33,097 nt of DNA from Clostridiales bacterium. GTDB taxonomy: Bacteria > Bacillota > Clostridia > Christensenellales > CAG-138. The stretch's first letter is position 1; each line of letters opens with the position of its first letter. Location: contig SFDB01000012.1 in assembly GCA_004558825.1 (NCBI GenBank), positions 1 to 33,097 of the forward strand, written 5' to 3'. The notes under the pieces are model-generated. The model did no database searches and was not told the DNA's origin. It saw only the letters and a program-made list of their open reading frames with translations. Below, piece by piece: positions 24,350 through 31,642 of this stretch. A program made the position numbers and the translations under genes.

Positions 24350-25594
24350 ATGAAAAAAATTCGCTCATTGCTGATAAAAGCGCTCGGCGTTATTATCTGC
24401 GCGATAATCTGCCTTTATAACTACAGCGCACAGATGCGCTTCATACGCGAGCTGCCGAACGATGTATATATTTATGATTCGGGCGAAGATCTATCGAACG
24501 ACATCAACATACAGTTTCCGTTTTCGATTAGCGGCGGCAGGGACGGGAAAGAGGCAGGCGCAATTACCGACGAGCGTCTTCAAGACGTAGTCGGTGAGCG
24601 TGAAACGCAGACGCGTATAAAAATTGACGCGCTCGGTTTTTTTCCTGTAAAAACTATAGATGTGACGAACCGCGAAACCGTTTGCGTTATTCCCGGCGGC
24701 CATTCGATTGGTGTGCAGATACATACCGATGGGATACTGGTGGTCGGATTAGGTGACGTTGAAAGTTGTTCGCCGGCAGCGCGGTCGGGCATAAGGGCGG
24801 GAGATATAATAAAGAAAGCAAACGGTTGTGAGCTCGAAAACGCTTCGCAGTTGGCAGATATTTACAGAGACTCTCCGGAATCCGTTAGCTTGACCGTGCT
24901 TAGAGGCAACAGGGAAATGACATTTGATGTTACGCCTGAATATGATACGACAGACGGCAAATATAAGCTTGGGACATGGGTGCGCGACAGCACAACGGGC
25001 GTCGGAACGCTTACGTTTGTTCTGAACGATGATACATATTTTGCGCTCGGGCACGCCATAACCGATATGGATACAGGAACGAAGATAGCGGTTAGAAGAG
25101 GAGCGCTTCTCAAGTCGGAAGTGATTGGCGCAGTAAAGGGTATGCGCGGCGTTCCGGGCGAGCTGAAGGGCTCGTTCAACAGCTCGCGCGACAGGATAGG
25201 TACGATAAACGACAACACCGACTTTGGAATTTCGGGCGATCTTTCAAAATGCGTCGAAAACCCGTACTATCCAAACGGCATACCGCTCGGATTTCCCGAA
25301 CAGGCGCATACGGGCGCGGCGACCTTCCTGACGACCGTGGGCGATGAAGGCATAAAGGAATACACATGCAACATTATTGAGGTGTTCAAACAAAGCTCGC
25401 CGGACGTCAAGAGCATGGTCATTGAGGTCACCGATGAGGGGCTGCTCGAAAAAACGGGCGGAATTGTTCAGGGAATGAGCGGAAGTCCGATAATTCAGGA
25501 CGGTAGACTGATAGGCGTGATAACTCATGTGTTTATAAACGACCCAACAAAGGGCTATTGTCTTTATGCATATTGGATGTACAATTCGCGCTGA
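24350..25594 (+). CDS. spoIVB: Stage IV sporulation protein B, SpoIVB serine peptidase
   Basis: SpoIVB is secreted from the forespore into the intermembrane space and cleaves SpoIVFA, signalling SigK activation in the mother cell. The 414-residue protein has an N-terminal membrane anchor (about 6-24), a PDZ domain (about 110-195) and an S55 peptidase domain with His235 (ALGHA), Asp362 (VTDEG) and Ser377 (QGMSGSP). These lie one residue from the Bacillus subtilis numbering as I recall it. ACGAGGTG precedes the ATG. It directly precedes spo0A, as in Bacillus, though transcription of spo0A probably also starts inside its 3' end. Confidence 0.96.
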   Translation: MKKIRSLLIKALGVIICAIICLYNYSAQMRFIRELPNDVYIYDSGEDLSNDINIQFPFSISGGRDGKEAGAITDERLQDVVGERETQTRIKIDALGFFPVKTIDVTNRETVCVIPGGHSIGVQIHTDGILVVGLGDVESCSPAARSGIRAGDIIKKANGCELENASQLADIYRDSPESVSLTVLRGNREMTFDVTPEYDTTDGKYKLGTWVRDSTTGVGTLTFVLNDDTYFALGHAITDMDTGTKIAVRRGALLKSEVIGAVKGMRGVPGELKGSFNSSRDRIGTINDNTDFGISGDLSKCVENPYYPNGIPLGFPEQAHTGAATFLTTVGDEGIKEYTCNIIEVFKQSSPDVKSMVIEVTDEGLLEKTGGIVQGMSGSPIIQDGRLIGVITHVFINDPTKGYCLYAYWMYNSR

Positions 25595-25606
25595 TGACGT
25601 TATAAT
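25578..25606 (+). promoter_or_regulatory. Candidate SigA-type promoter of spo0A
   Basis: TGTACA (25578-25583), a 17-base spacer and TATAAT (25601-25606) straddle the spoIVB stop codon. A perfect 7-bp inverted repeat (25604-25610 with 25616-25622) overlaps the -10 and the expected start site, as an operator would. Confidence 0.45.
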
Positions 25607-25645
25607 AAGCACATGGCTTATTGTCAAAAAAGCGAAAAGAGCAGA

Positions 25646-26386
25646 ATGAAGCTGCTTGTTGTCTACGGAGACGAGGCGTATTGTCTGCGGCTGTGCGAAT
25701 GCCTAAAAGAAATGGATGCGTTCTGTGTTGAAGAGCCGTTGTTTGATGCGAGCGCAGCGATTGCCAGGGCGAAGGTGGCAATGCCCGATATCGTAATAGC
25801 AGATATGCAGCTTTCAGGGATGGAAGCGATGGAGCTGCTCGATTCTTTGAGGCGCGAGTGCGGTGCGAAAACAGTCGCATGTTCGTCCGTGCATAACGAG
25901 AGTGCGGCGCTTACGGCCATGCAGCACGGAGCAGACTATTTTGTCGCAAAACCGATACCGCCGGAGCGGCTTGCATATATGGTGCTTGTGAATTACGAGC
26001 CCGAGCGAGCGGCGGCGCTTTTGCAAACGAGACGCGAGACAGAACTTGCGGAGCGTGTGTCCAAAAGGCTTTTGCAGCTCGGAATAATGCCGAAAATGAA
26101 GGGCTTTAATTATCTTAAATGCGCGCTTTCATATATATGCGTAAACGCTGTGCGCGGAGGTTTGACGACGGACGTATACCCGTATGTTGGCGAACAATTT
26201 GGCACTGCGCCGAAGAACGTGGACAGATGTATACGCCATGCCATTGAACAGGCTTGGCTTTCGGGAAGCATTGAAAAGCAGCATGAGATGTTTGGCTATA
26301 CGGTGACAGCAACCAAAGGAAAGCCGACAAATTCCGAGTTTATTTATACAGTGCTGGAGCATTTGAAAAACGAAGCCGACACATAA
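25646..26386 (+). CDS. spo0A: Sporulation response regulator Spo0A with an altered receiver domain
   Basis: Spo0A is the master regulator of sporulation entry; phosphorylation of its receiver lets it dimerise on 0A boxes. From ATG 25646 (246 residues) the receiver spans 1-115 with phospho-acceptor Asp53 (IADMQL), Ser80/Ser81 at the switch site and Lys102 (AKPIP). The acidic pair normally following the first beta strand (DD) reads Tyr7-Gly8, with Asp9 next. The C-terminal DNA-binding domain (about 140-240) is well conserved, including NVDRCIRHAIEQAW and FGYTVTATKGKPTNSEF. ATG 25613 is an alternative start 11 codons earlier; neither has a strong Shine-Dalgarno. The family call rests on the effector domain and the neighbouring spoIVB. 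Confidence 0.93.
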   Translation: MKLLVVYGDEAYCLRLCECLKEMDAFCVEEPLFDASAAIARAKVAMPDIVIADMQLSGMEAMELLDSLRRECGAKTVACSSVHNESAALTAMQHGADYFVAKPIPPERLAYMVLVNYEPERAAALLQTRRETELAERVSKRLLQLGIMPKMKGFNYLKCALSYICVNAVRGGLTTDVYPYVGEQFGTAPKNVDRCIRHAIEQAWLSGSIEKQHEMFGYTVTATKGKPTNSEFIYTVLEHLKNEADT

Positions 26387-26427
26387 AACAGTAATTGGAC
26401 AAATAGTATATGACATAACCTGAAGGG

Positions 26428-27051
26428 ATGGACTTTTATGTGGGAAACGTACCGATTACAGGACTCATATCCGATGCAAGGCAGCTTTTTAGGGAATTCG
26501 GCGCAATATGTGTTATTGCGGTGATGATATTTTTGGTGGGCATGATTATAGGCGCGACGGCGCTTGGGGCATTTGCGGAAAACTCCGGCGAGCCGCTTGT
26601 GCCTTATCCGGATAAACAATCTGATATGGCAATAGGCGCGTCGCTTTTGCGGGCGCTGATGAGCGGTGCGCTTATGTTTGCCGCGCTTGCGCTGTGCGGA
26701 ATATGGCTTCCGGGGATAGCGGTATCGATTGCCGCCGTTTTTATTCATGGCTTTTTGATTGGCGCAGCGTCGTATGCCGTTTTGATTCCGCTCGGATTTA
26801 AGGGAGTGGCAGCGCTGCTCTCATGCGTTTTGCTGCCTGAAGCGCTGGTGGCGATACCTGCGTTTTGCGCCGCGTCGGCGGGCGCAGCGCAATGGATGCA
26901 GAACCTGAAATACAAACTCAAAACGGGAAGAGCGCAGGCGGATGGCGAATATATGAAGCGCGTGCTGACGTATGCGGTGTACGCGTTGCCCGCCGTTGTT
27001 TTCCGCGGCGCCGTTGCGCCCGTTATCATGCGATGGATATGTTCGATTTGA
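26428..27051 (+). CDS. spoIIM: Stage II sporulation protein M (SpoIIM)
   Basis: SpoIIM anchors the SpoIID-SpoIIM-SpoIIP peptidoglycan-degrading machine that drives engulfment. The 207-residue protein has about five hydrophobic segments: near 23-45, 70-95, 100-130, 132-152 and 180-203. The central block GIWLPGIAVSI...GFKGVAALLSCVLLPEALVAIP matches the SpoIIM core pattern. The start is uncertain, since GAAGGG abuts ATG 26428; GTG 26440 is an alternative. It follows spo0A by 41 bases and precedes deoB, as spoIIM lies near drm in Bacillus, but xerD is missing between them. Confidence 0.82.
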   Translation: MDFYVGNVPITGLISDARQLFREFGAICVIAVMIFLVGMIIGATALGAFAENSGEPLVPYPDKQSDMAIGASLLRALMSGALMFAALALCGIWLPGIAVSIAAVFIHGFLIGAASYAVLIPLGFKGVAALLSCVLLPEALVAIPAFCAASAGAAQWMQNLKYKLKTGRAQADGEYMKRVLTYAVYALPAVVFRGAVAPVIMRWICSI

Positions 27052-27109
27052 CGTATTGGCCGATCAGGATTAGAATGATATTGATGATTAAAGAAAAAAG
27101 GTGGCGGCA

Positions 27110-28282
27110 ATGAAAAAAAGAGCCATAGTTATAGTGCTTGACAGCGTAGGTATAGGTGCGCTTCCCGATGCGTCCGAATTTGGCGATGCCGGAGCTCATA
27201 CGCTCGGTCATATATACGAAAAACGAAAGCGCCTCATGCTCCCCAACATGTACTCAATGGGTCTGAGCCTAATTGAAGGCTCGCGGCTTCCGAAATTCAA
27301 CGGCTATTCGCTTAACGGAAGCTACGGCCGCGCAATGGAGATTGCGAAGGCAAAGGATACCACATGCGGTCACTGGGAGATGGCCGGGCTTGCCATGGAG
27401 CGTCCTTTTCGAACGTTTCCAAACGGATTCCCAAAGGAACTCATGGACGAGTTTGAGAAAAGGATTGGCAGAAAGACGCTCGGCAACTGCGTGGCGTCCG
27501 GCACGGCCATAATACAGAAGCTCGGCGACGAGCATGTTCGCACGGGATACCCTATTGTATATACGTCGGCTGACAGCGTGTTTCAGATAGCAGCGCATGA
27601 AGATGTCATACCGCTTGACGAGCTTTATAAAATATGTGAAACAGCGCGTGAAATGCTGAACGGAGAATACTTTGTCGGCAGGGTGATAGCACGCCCGTTC
27701 GTGGGAGCGGACGGCAATTATACGCGCACCGAGAACAGGCGCGATTACGCTGTACCGCCGATACGCGATACCATACTTGACGGACTCTGCGATAAAGGCT
27801 GTACGACGATAGCAGTGGGAAAGATTGAGGATATATTTGCGCATAGGGGCATTTCTCTTGCCGACCACACGAAGAACAATCACGATGGAATAGAAGCTGC
27901 GGTGCGCTATATCGATAATGGAGCCGGCGATTTTGTGTTCGTCAATCTTGTCGATTTTGACATGCTTTACGGCCACAGGAACGATATTGAAGGGTATGCA
28001 AAAGCGCTTGAATACTTTGATTCACAGCTTCCGCGAATACTGGGCGCAATGAAGGAGGGCGATCTTCTTATAATTACGGCCGATCACGGATGCGATCCCG
28101 GATTCCCCGGTACTGATCATACTCGTGAATACATACCGATACTCACAAACGGCAAGACGTTCAAAAACGGCGTTGCGTTGGGCACGCGCAGAAGTTTCGC
28201 AGATATAGGAGCGACGGTCTATGAGTATATTACGGGACTTAAGTGGAGCGAAGGCGAATCGTTCCTCAGCGTGATTTCCTGA
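27110..28282 (+). CDS. deoB: Phosphopentomutase
   Basis: DeoB interconverts ribose 1-phosphate and ribose 5-phosphate in nucleoside salvage. The 390-residue protein belongs to the alkaline-phosphatase superfamily: DSVGIGALPDA (11-21) with metal ligand Asp11, the catalytic-threonine motif KDTTCGHWE (82-90), and metal sites in TADHGCDPG and GTDHTREYIP. ATG 27110 is chosen because AAGGTGG lies 5 bases upstream and contains the earlier in-frame GTG. The nucleoside phosphorylase gene punA, its usual neighbour, is not present. Confidence 0.97.
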   Translation: MKKRAIVIVLDSVGIGALPDASEFGDAGAHTLGHIYEKRKRLMLPNMYSMGLSLIEGSRLPKFNGYSLNGSYGRAMEIAKAKDTTCGHWEMAGLAMERPFRTFPNGFPKELMDEFEKRIGRKTLGNCVASGTAIIQKLGDEHVRTGYPIVYTSADSVFQIAAHEDVIPLDELYKICETAREMLNGEYFVGRVIARPFVGADGNYTRTENRRDYAVPPIRDTILDGLCDKGCTTIAVGKIEDIFAHRGISLADHTKNNHDGIEAAVRYIDNGAGDFVFVNLVDFDMLYGHRNDIEGYAKALEYFDSQLPRILGAMKEGDLLIITADHGCDPGFPGTDHTREYIPILTNGKTFKNGVALGTRRSFADIGATVYEYITGLKWSEGESFLSVIS

Positions 28283-28303
28283 TTCGGCAAAAACATCGGA
28301 ATT

Positions 28304-28333
28304 AATATAAAACCGCTTTTGATGGCATATACA
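28304..28333 (+). promoter_or_regulatory. Candidate sporulation (SigE-like) promoter of the dacF-like gene
   Basis: AATATAA (28304-28310), a 15-base spacer and CATATACA (28326-28333) resemble mother-cell SigE promoters. No acceptable SigA promoter is visible in the 74-base gap. Confidence 0.3.
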
Positions 28334-28356
28334 TTCAGTGATTGGAGTGAATATGT

Positions 28357-29514
28357 ATGAAAAAAGCGGTTTGTTGTATTTTAGCCTTGTTGACGGCGGT
28401 CGTGCTTATGACGCCCAATAGCTTTGCGGCGCAGGGAATAGATGAGGCCAAGGTCAAGGCGGCGTTTCTTGCAGAAGGCAATTCGATGCAGTGCATAACG
28501 GAACTGAACGGAGATACCAAGCTTGATGCTGCGGGTCTGACACGGCTTCCGGCGCTGCTTGTGATATGCGAGGCGATAGACGGCGGCGCGCTTGACATGG
28601 AGCGAACGGTTTCCGTCAGTAAGGCGGCTTCGCAGATTAAAGGACCGACGGCGTTTATTGAGGCGGGAGAAAGCATAACCGTTGAAAAGCTTTTAAAAGC
28701 TGCGATAATTATCAGCGCGGGCGACGCTATATATGCGCTTGCGGAGGTGCTGAGCGGCTCGGATACCGCGTTTTGCGAACAGCTTAACGCGCGAATGGCG
28801 GAGCTCGGCATAGACGTTTCGTTCAGCTCGTGCATAGGGGCGGGGAGCGCGATGAGCGCTCGGCAGCTTGCTTTGATAGGGTCTAAGCTAATGGGCAGCG
28901 AAAGCTTTAAAAAATACAGCGGTATATACCTTGACTCGATAATGCATGAAAACGGTAAAGAGACTCAGCTTGCAAATCCGAATAAGCTTGTTCGGTGGTA
29001 TCAGGGCTGTAGCGGCATAGCGACGGGATCGTCTGAAAGCGCGGGATACTGCGGTGTGTTTTCCGTAGAGAGAGGCGGTTCCTGGGTTATAGGCGTGGTG
29101 CTTGGGGCAAAAACGTCGGATGAGCGCTTTGAAGCCGCGAAATCTATGCTCGAATACGGCTTAAGCTCGTGCAGAACGCTAAGGGTGGCGTCAAAAGGCG
29201 ATGTGATAAAGGAAAACGTGCCTGTCTTGGGTGGAAATACGGCATATATTAACCTTGTGGCGGCTGAAGATGTTGTGCTGCTGATGACGCAGGGTGAGGC
29301 GGAACCGCAAAAAAACGTGCGCCCGGATGAGACAATATGTGCGCCGATAAAGGCGGGCGATGCTTTGGGCAAGCTTGTAATTGAGGACAGTCTCGGTAAC
29401 GAACTGATGTCGGTCGATATAGTTTCTGACCGCGATGTAGAGGTTGCGAGCTTTTTTGACTATATAATCGCGGCAATGCGGATGTGGGTCGAGCCTAAGC
29501 GGAGCGCGGCGTAG
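28357..29514 (+). CDS. DacF/PBP5-like D-alanyl-D-alanine carboxypeptidase homologue, catalytic motifs lost
   Basis: Active members trim the terminal D-Ala of peptidoglycan stem peptides outside the membrane. The 385-residue protein has a signal peptide (about 1-25), the S11 peptidase fold (about 30-265) and a C-terminal beta-rich domain with a terminal amphipathic helix, as in DacF. However, the SxxK nucleophile motif reads GLTR (60-63), SxN reads SAG (120-122), and KTG reads ATG (222-224). Surrounding sequence (ALAE, AGYC, VVLGA) aligns well, and the frame is intact, so this looks like a pseudoenzyme rather than a decaying gene. In Bacillus dacF precedes spoIIA; here pst genes follow. GGAG lies 9 bases before the ATG. 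Confidence 0.85.
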   Translation: MKKAVCCILALLTAVVLMTPNSFAAQGIDEAKVKAAFLAEGNSMQCITELNGDTKLDAAGLTRLPALLVICEAIDGGALDMERTVSVSKAASQIKGPTAFIEAGESITVEKLLKAAIIISAGDAIYALAEVLSGSDTAFCEQLNARMAELGIDVSFSSCIGAGSAMSARQLALIGSKLMGSESFKKYSGIYLDSIMHENGKETQLANPNKLVRWYQGCSGIATGSSESAGYCGVFSVERGGSWVIGVVLGAKTSDERFEAAKSMLEYGLSSCRTLRVASKGDVIKENVPVLGGNTAYINLVAAEDVVLLMTQGEAEPQKNVRPDETICAPIKAGDALGKLVIEDSLGNELMSVDIVSDRDVEVASFFDYIIAAMRMWVEPKRSAA

Positions 29515-29537
29515 CTCTGCACGAAAAATGCGGCAAG

Positions 29538-29559
29538 GCGGCCATCGGCCGCTTTTTTT
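29538..29559 (+). terminator. Terminator of the sporulation block
   Basis: GCGGCC (29538-29543) pairs perfectly with GGCCGC (29547-29552) around an ATC loop and is followed by seven Ts, 23 bases after the dacF-like stop codon. Confidence 0.88.
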
Positions 29560-29569
29560 GGCGCTCGAA

Positions 29570-29720
29570 CTACAAAAACTCCTCATGCCGGACTGAGTCG
29601 TCTTTACGCCGGACCGGTCTATATTTCTTTTTTTGAATGAGCATGTTGCCTTTATCGTCGTATATAATGCATATGTTTGTGAATACGGCATTCAGGTTTT
29701 GACATAATGAATCACCGCGA
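29570..29720 (-). pseudogene. Remnant resembling the N-terminus of a Nudix hydrolase
   Basis: On the minus strand an open stretch without a standard upstream start codon encodes VFTNICIIYDDKGNMLIQ followed by a basic, unrelated-looking tail and a TAG stop at 29570-29572. The first part resembles the opening beta-hairpin of Nudix (8-oxo-dGTP diphosphatase-like) proteins, T-N-hydrophobic-IYD-GN-LVQ, but the Nudix box itself is missing. It is probably a truncated gene fragment; the match is by memory and short, so chance cannot be excluded. Confidence 0.3.
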
Positions 29721-29791
29721 ATGGATTATGACATAAAGCGATATGTGCGAAGACAAACGGGAAAAGCTGTGAAAATACTGGTTTATATGAC

Positions 29792-29833
29792 TTGACAGCG
29801 ATTTTACAAAAGAGTTCTTTCTCGTTTTACAAT
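29792..29833 (+). promoter_or_regulatory. Candidate PhoP-box-containing promoter of the pst operon
   Basis: TTGACA (29792-29797), five bases, and TTTACA (29803-29808) fit the 11-base periodic TTnACA repeats bound by PhoP in Bacillus. A third TTTACA begins at 29826 and overlaps a -10-like TACAAT (29828-29833). This suits phosphate-starvation control of pst genes. Confidence 0.4.
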
Positions 29834-29892
29834 GCATTTGTATTATTGAAACCGTAGGATACAAAGAATAAAAATCAAAAGGAGATTGGATT

Positions 29893-30696
29893 ATGAAAAA
29901 GATTATTTGTATGACGCTTGCCGCAGTAATGGCAGCGGTTTTATTCGTCGGATGCGGTACTGCCTCGAGCACGGTTTCTACAGACGGATCAACATCTATG
30001 GAGAAGGTTATAGGCGCGCTCGGAGAGTCCTTTATGAACAACAATAAGGGAATAACATTTACATATAATCCAACCGGCTCGGGTTCGGGCATAACAGCCG
30101 TGGCCGAAGGAAGGTGCGACATAGGGCTTTCGAGCAGAAGTTTGAAGGCAGAGGAGAAGGAGCAGGGACTTGTCGAGACGATTCTCGCTTACGACGGCAT
30201 AGCGGTGATAGTAAATCCAGAAAACCCCGTAACCGATCTCAGCACGGAAACGATAGCGAAAATATATAAGGGCGAGATAACGAATTGGAAGGAAATCGGC
30301 GGCAGAGACGCGGAGATAGTGCTCATAGGACGTGAAGCCGGGAGCGGTACACGAGACGGCTTTGAGTCGGTGACGGACACAAAGGATGCTTGCAAATACC
30401 GTCAGGAGCTTACTTCGACCGGCGACGTGATAACAACGGTGTCGCGTAACCCCGATGCCATAGGCTATGCCTCGTTTGCGGCGGTGAGCGACAAGATAAA
30501 GGTGGTCTCGGTGAACGGCGTTGTGCTCAGCGAAGCCACGGTTAAAGACGGATCGTACATGCTGCAGCGCCCGTTCATTCTGGTAACGCGCAAGGATGTC
30601 CGGCTCTCCGAGGCGGCACAGAAGTTCTTCGACTATGCAACATCGCCTGATGCGGCGGCGATAATCTCCGCTGCGGGCGTAGTGGCTGCAAACTGA
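29893..30696 (+). CDS. pstS: Phosphate ABC transporter substrate-binding lipoprotein PstS
   Basis: PstS captures inorganic phosphate outside the membrane and delivers it to PstCA. The 267-residue protein has a lipobox FVGC (Cys21). Phosphate-binding segments are recognisable: DGSTSM (31-36), TGSGSG and REAGSGTRD. AAAAGGAG lies 7 bases before the ATG. It heads pstSCAB and is separated from pstC by a strong hairpin, consistent with higher expression of the binding protein. Confidence 0.96.
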   Translation: MKKIICMTLAAVMAAVLFVGCGTASSTVSTDGSTSMEKVIGALGESFMNNNKGITFTYNPTGSGSGITAVAEGRCDIGLSSRSLKAEEKEQGLVETILAYDGIAVIVNPENPVTDLSTETIAKIYKGEITNWKEIGGRDAEIVLIGREAGSGTRDGFESVTDTKDACKYRQELTSTGDVITTVSRNPDAIGYASFAAVSDKIKVVSVNGVVLSEATVKDGSYMLQRPFILVTRKDVRLSEAAQKFFDYATSPDAAAIISAAGVVAAN

Positions 30697-30711
30697 CAAG
30701 GCGTGCGATGC

Positions 30712-30730
30712 GGCGGCCCTGCGGGCCGCC
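30712..30730 (+). terminator. Intercistronic hairpin between pstS and pstC
   Basis: GGCGGCCC (30712-30719) pairs perfectly with GGGCCGCC (30723-30730) around TGC. There is no T-tract, so it probably acts as a 3' stabiliser or partial attenuator that raises pstS over pstCAB rather than as a full terminator. Confidence 0.6.
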
Positions 30731-30761
30731 CGTCTGTTCAAAGCATTGAGAGGTATAATGT

Positions 30762-31640
30762 ATGAGACGAAGAAAAAGAAATCTGCTTGAAAATATCATG
30801 CACGCGATATTTCTCTGTCTCGGACTTATTACTGTGGGCTGCGTGCTGCTGATTACGGTCTATCTAGTGATATCGGGTATACCCGCGATAAAGGAAATAG
30901 GCCTTGTGCCGTTTCTGTTCGGAAAAACCTGGGCTTCGACGGCAAGCACGACGGAGCCGTCGTACGGGATACTGCCGTTTATATTGACGAGCGTCTACGG
31001 AACGGCGGGCGCAATAGTGCTTGGCGTACCGATAGGCTTCCTGACGGCGGTATATCTGGCTAAGCTTGCGCCGCAAAGGATCAAAAGCACGGTGGAGTCG
31101 GCCGTCAGCCTTCTTGCCGGAATACCGTCGGTAGTATACGGCCTTGTCGGTATGCTTGTGCTTGTGCCGGGTATAAGAAAGCTTTTCAATGTACCCGACG
31201 GCGCGAGCTTGCTGGCGGCGATAATCGTGCTGGCGGTCATGATACTGCCCTCTGTTATAAAAGTATCTGTCACGGCGCTTGAGGCAGTACCGAAGGAATA
31301 TGAGGATGGTTCATTGGCACTTGGCGCAACGCCGATAGAAACATATTTTCGTGTGTCGGTACCCGCGGCACGAAGCGGTATCGCGGCGGCGGTTGTGCTC
31401 GGCGTTGGAAGGGCGATAGGCGAAGCGATGGCCGTGATGATGGTTTCGGGCAATGCCGCGAATATGCCGAGCCTTTTTGAAAGCGTTAAATTCCTTACAA
31501 CGGCCGTGGCAAGCGAAATGTCGTATTCGTCGGGACTTCAAAGACAGGCATTGTTTTCGATAGCGCTTGTGCTGTTCATGTTCATAATGCTGATAAACGC
31601 AGCGCTGAACTTCTTCATGAAGCGTGATAAGGAGGGGTGA
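30762..31640 (+). CDS. pstC: Phosphate ABC transporter permease PstC
   Basis: PstC is one of the two membrane subunits forming the phosphate channel. The 292-residue protein has about six transmembrane helices, beginning near 14-42 and ending near 265-285. The cytoplasmic EAA-type loop that contacts PstB contains YEDGSLALGATPIETYFRVSVPAA. The segment AGIPSVVYGLVG is typical of Pst permeases. pstA begins 2 bases after its stop codon. Confidence 0.96.
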   Translation: MRRRKRNLLENIMHAIFLCLGLITVGCVLLITVYLVISGIPAIKEIGLVPFLFGKTWASTASTTEPSYGILPFILTSVYGTAGAIVLGVPIGFLTAVYLAKLAPQRIKSTVESAVSLLAGIPSVVYGLVGMLVLVPGIRKLFNVPDGASLLAAIIVLAVMILPSVIKVSVTALEAVPKEYEDGSLALGATPIETYFRVSVPAARSGIAAAVVLGVGRAIGEAMAVMMVSGNAANMPSLFESVKFLTTAVASEMSYSSGLQRQALFSIALVLFMFIMLINAALNFFMKRDKEG

Positions 31641-31642
31641 GT

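Noticed and set aside
26395..26430. SigE-type promoter (CATAACCT) before spoIIM
   Set aside because: The -35 is poor and transcription would begin at or after the likely start codon.
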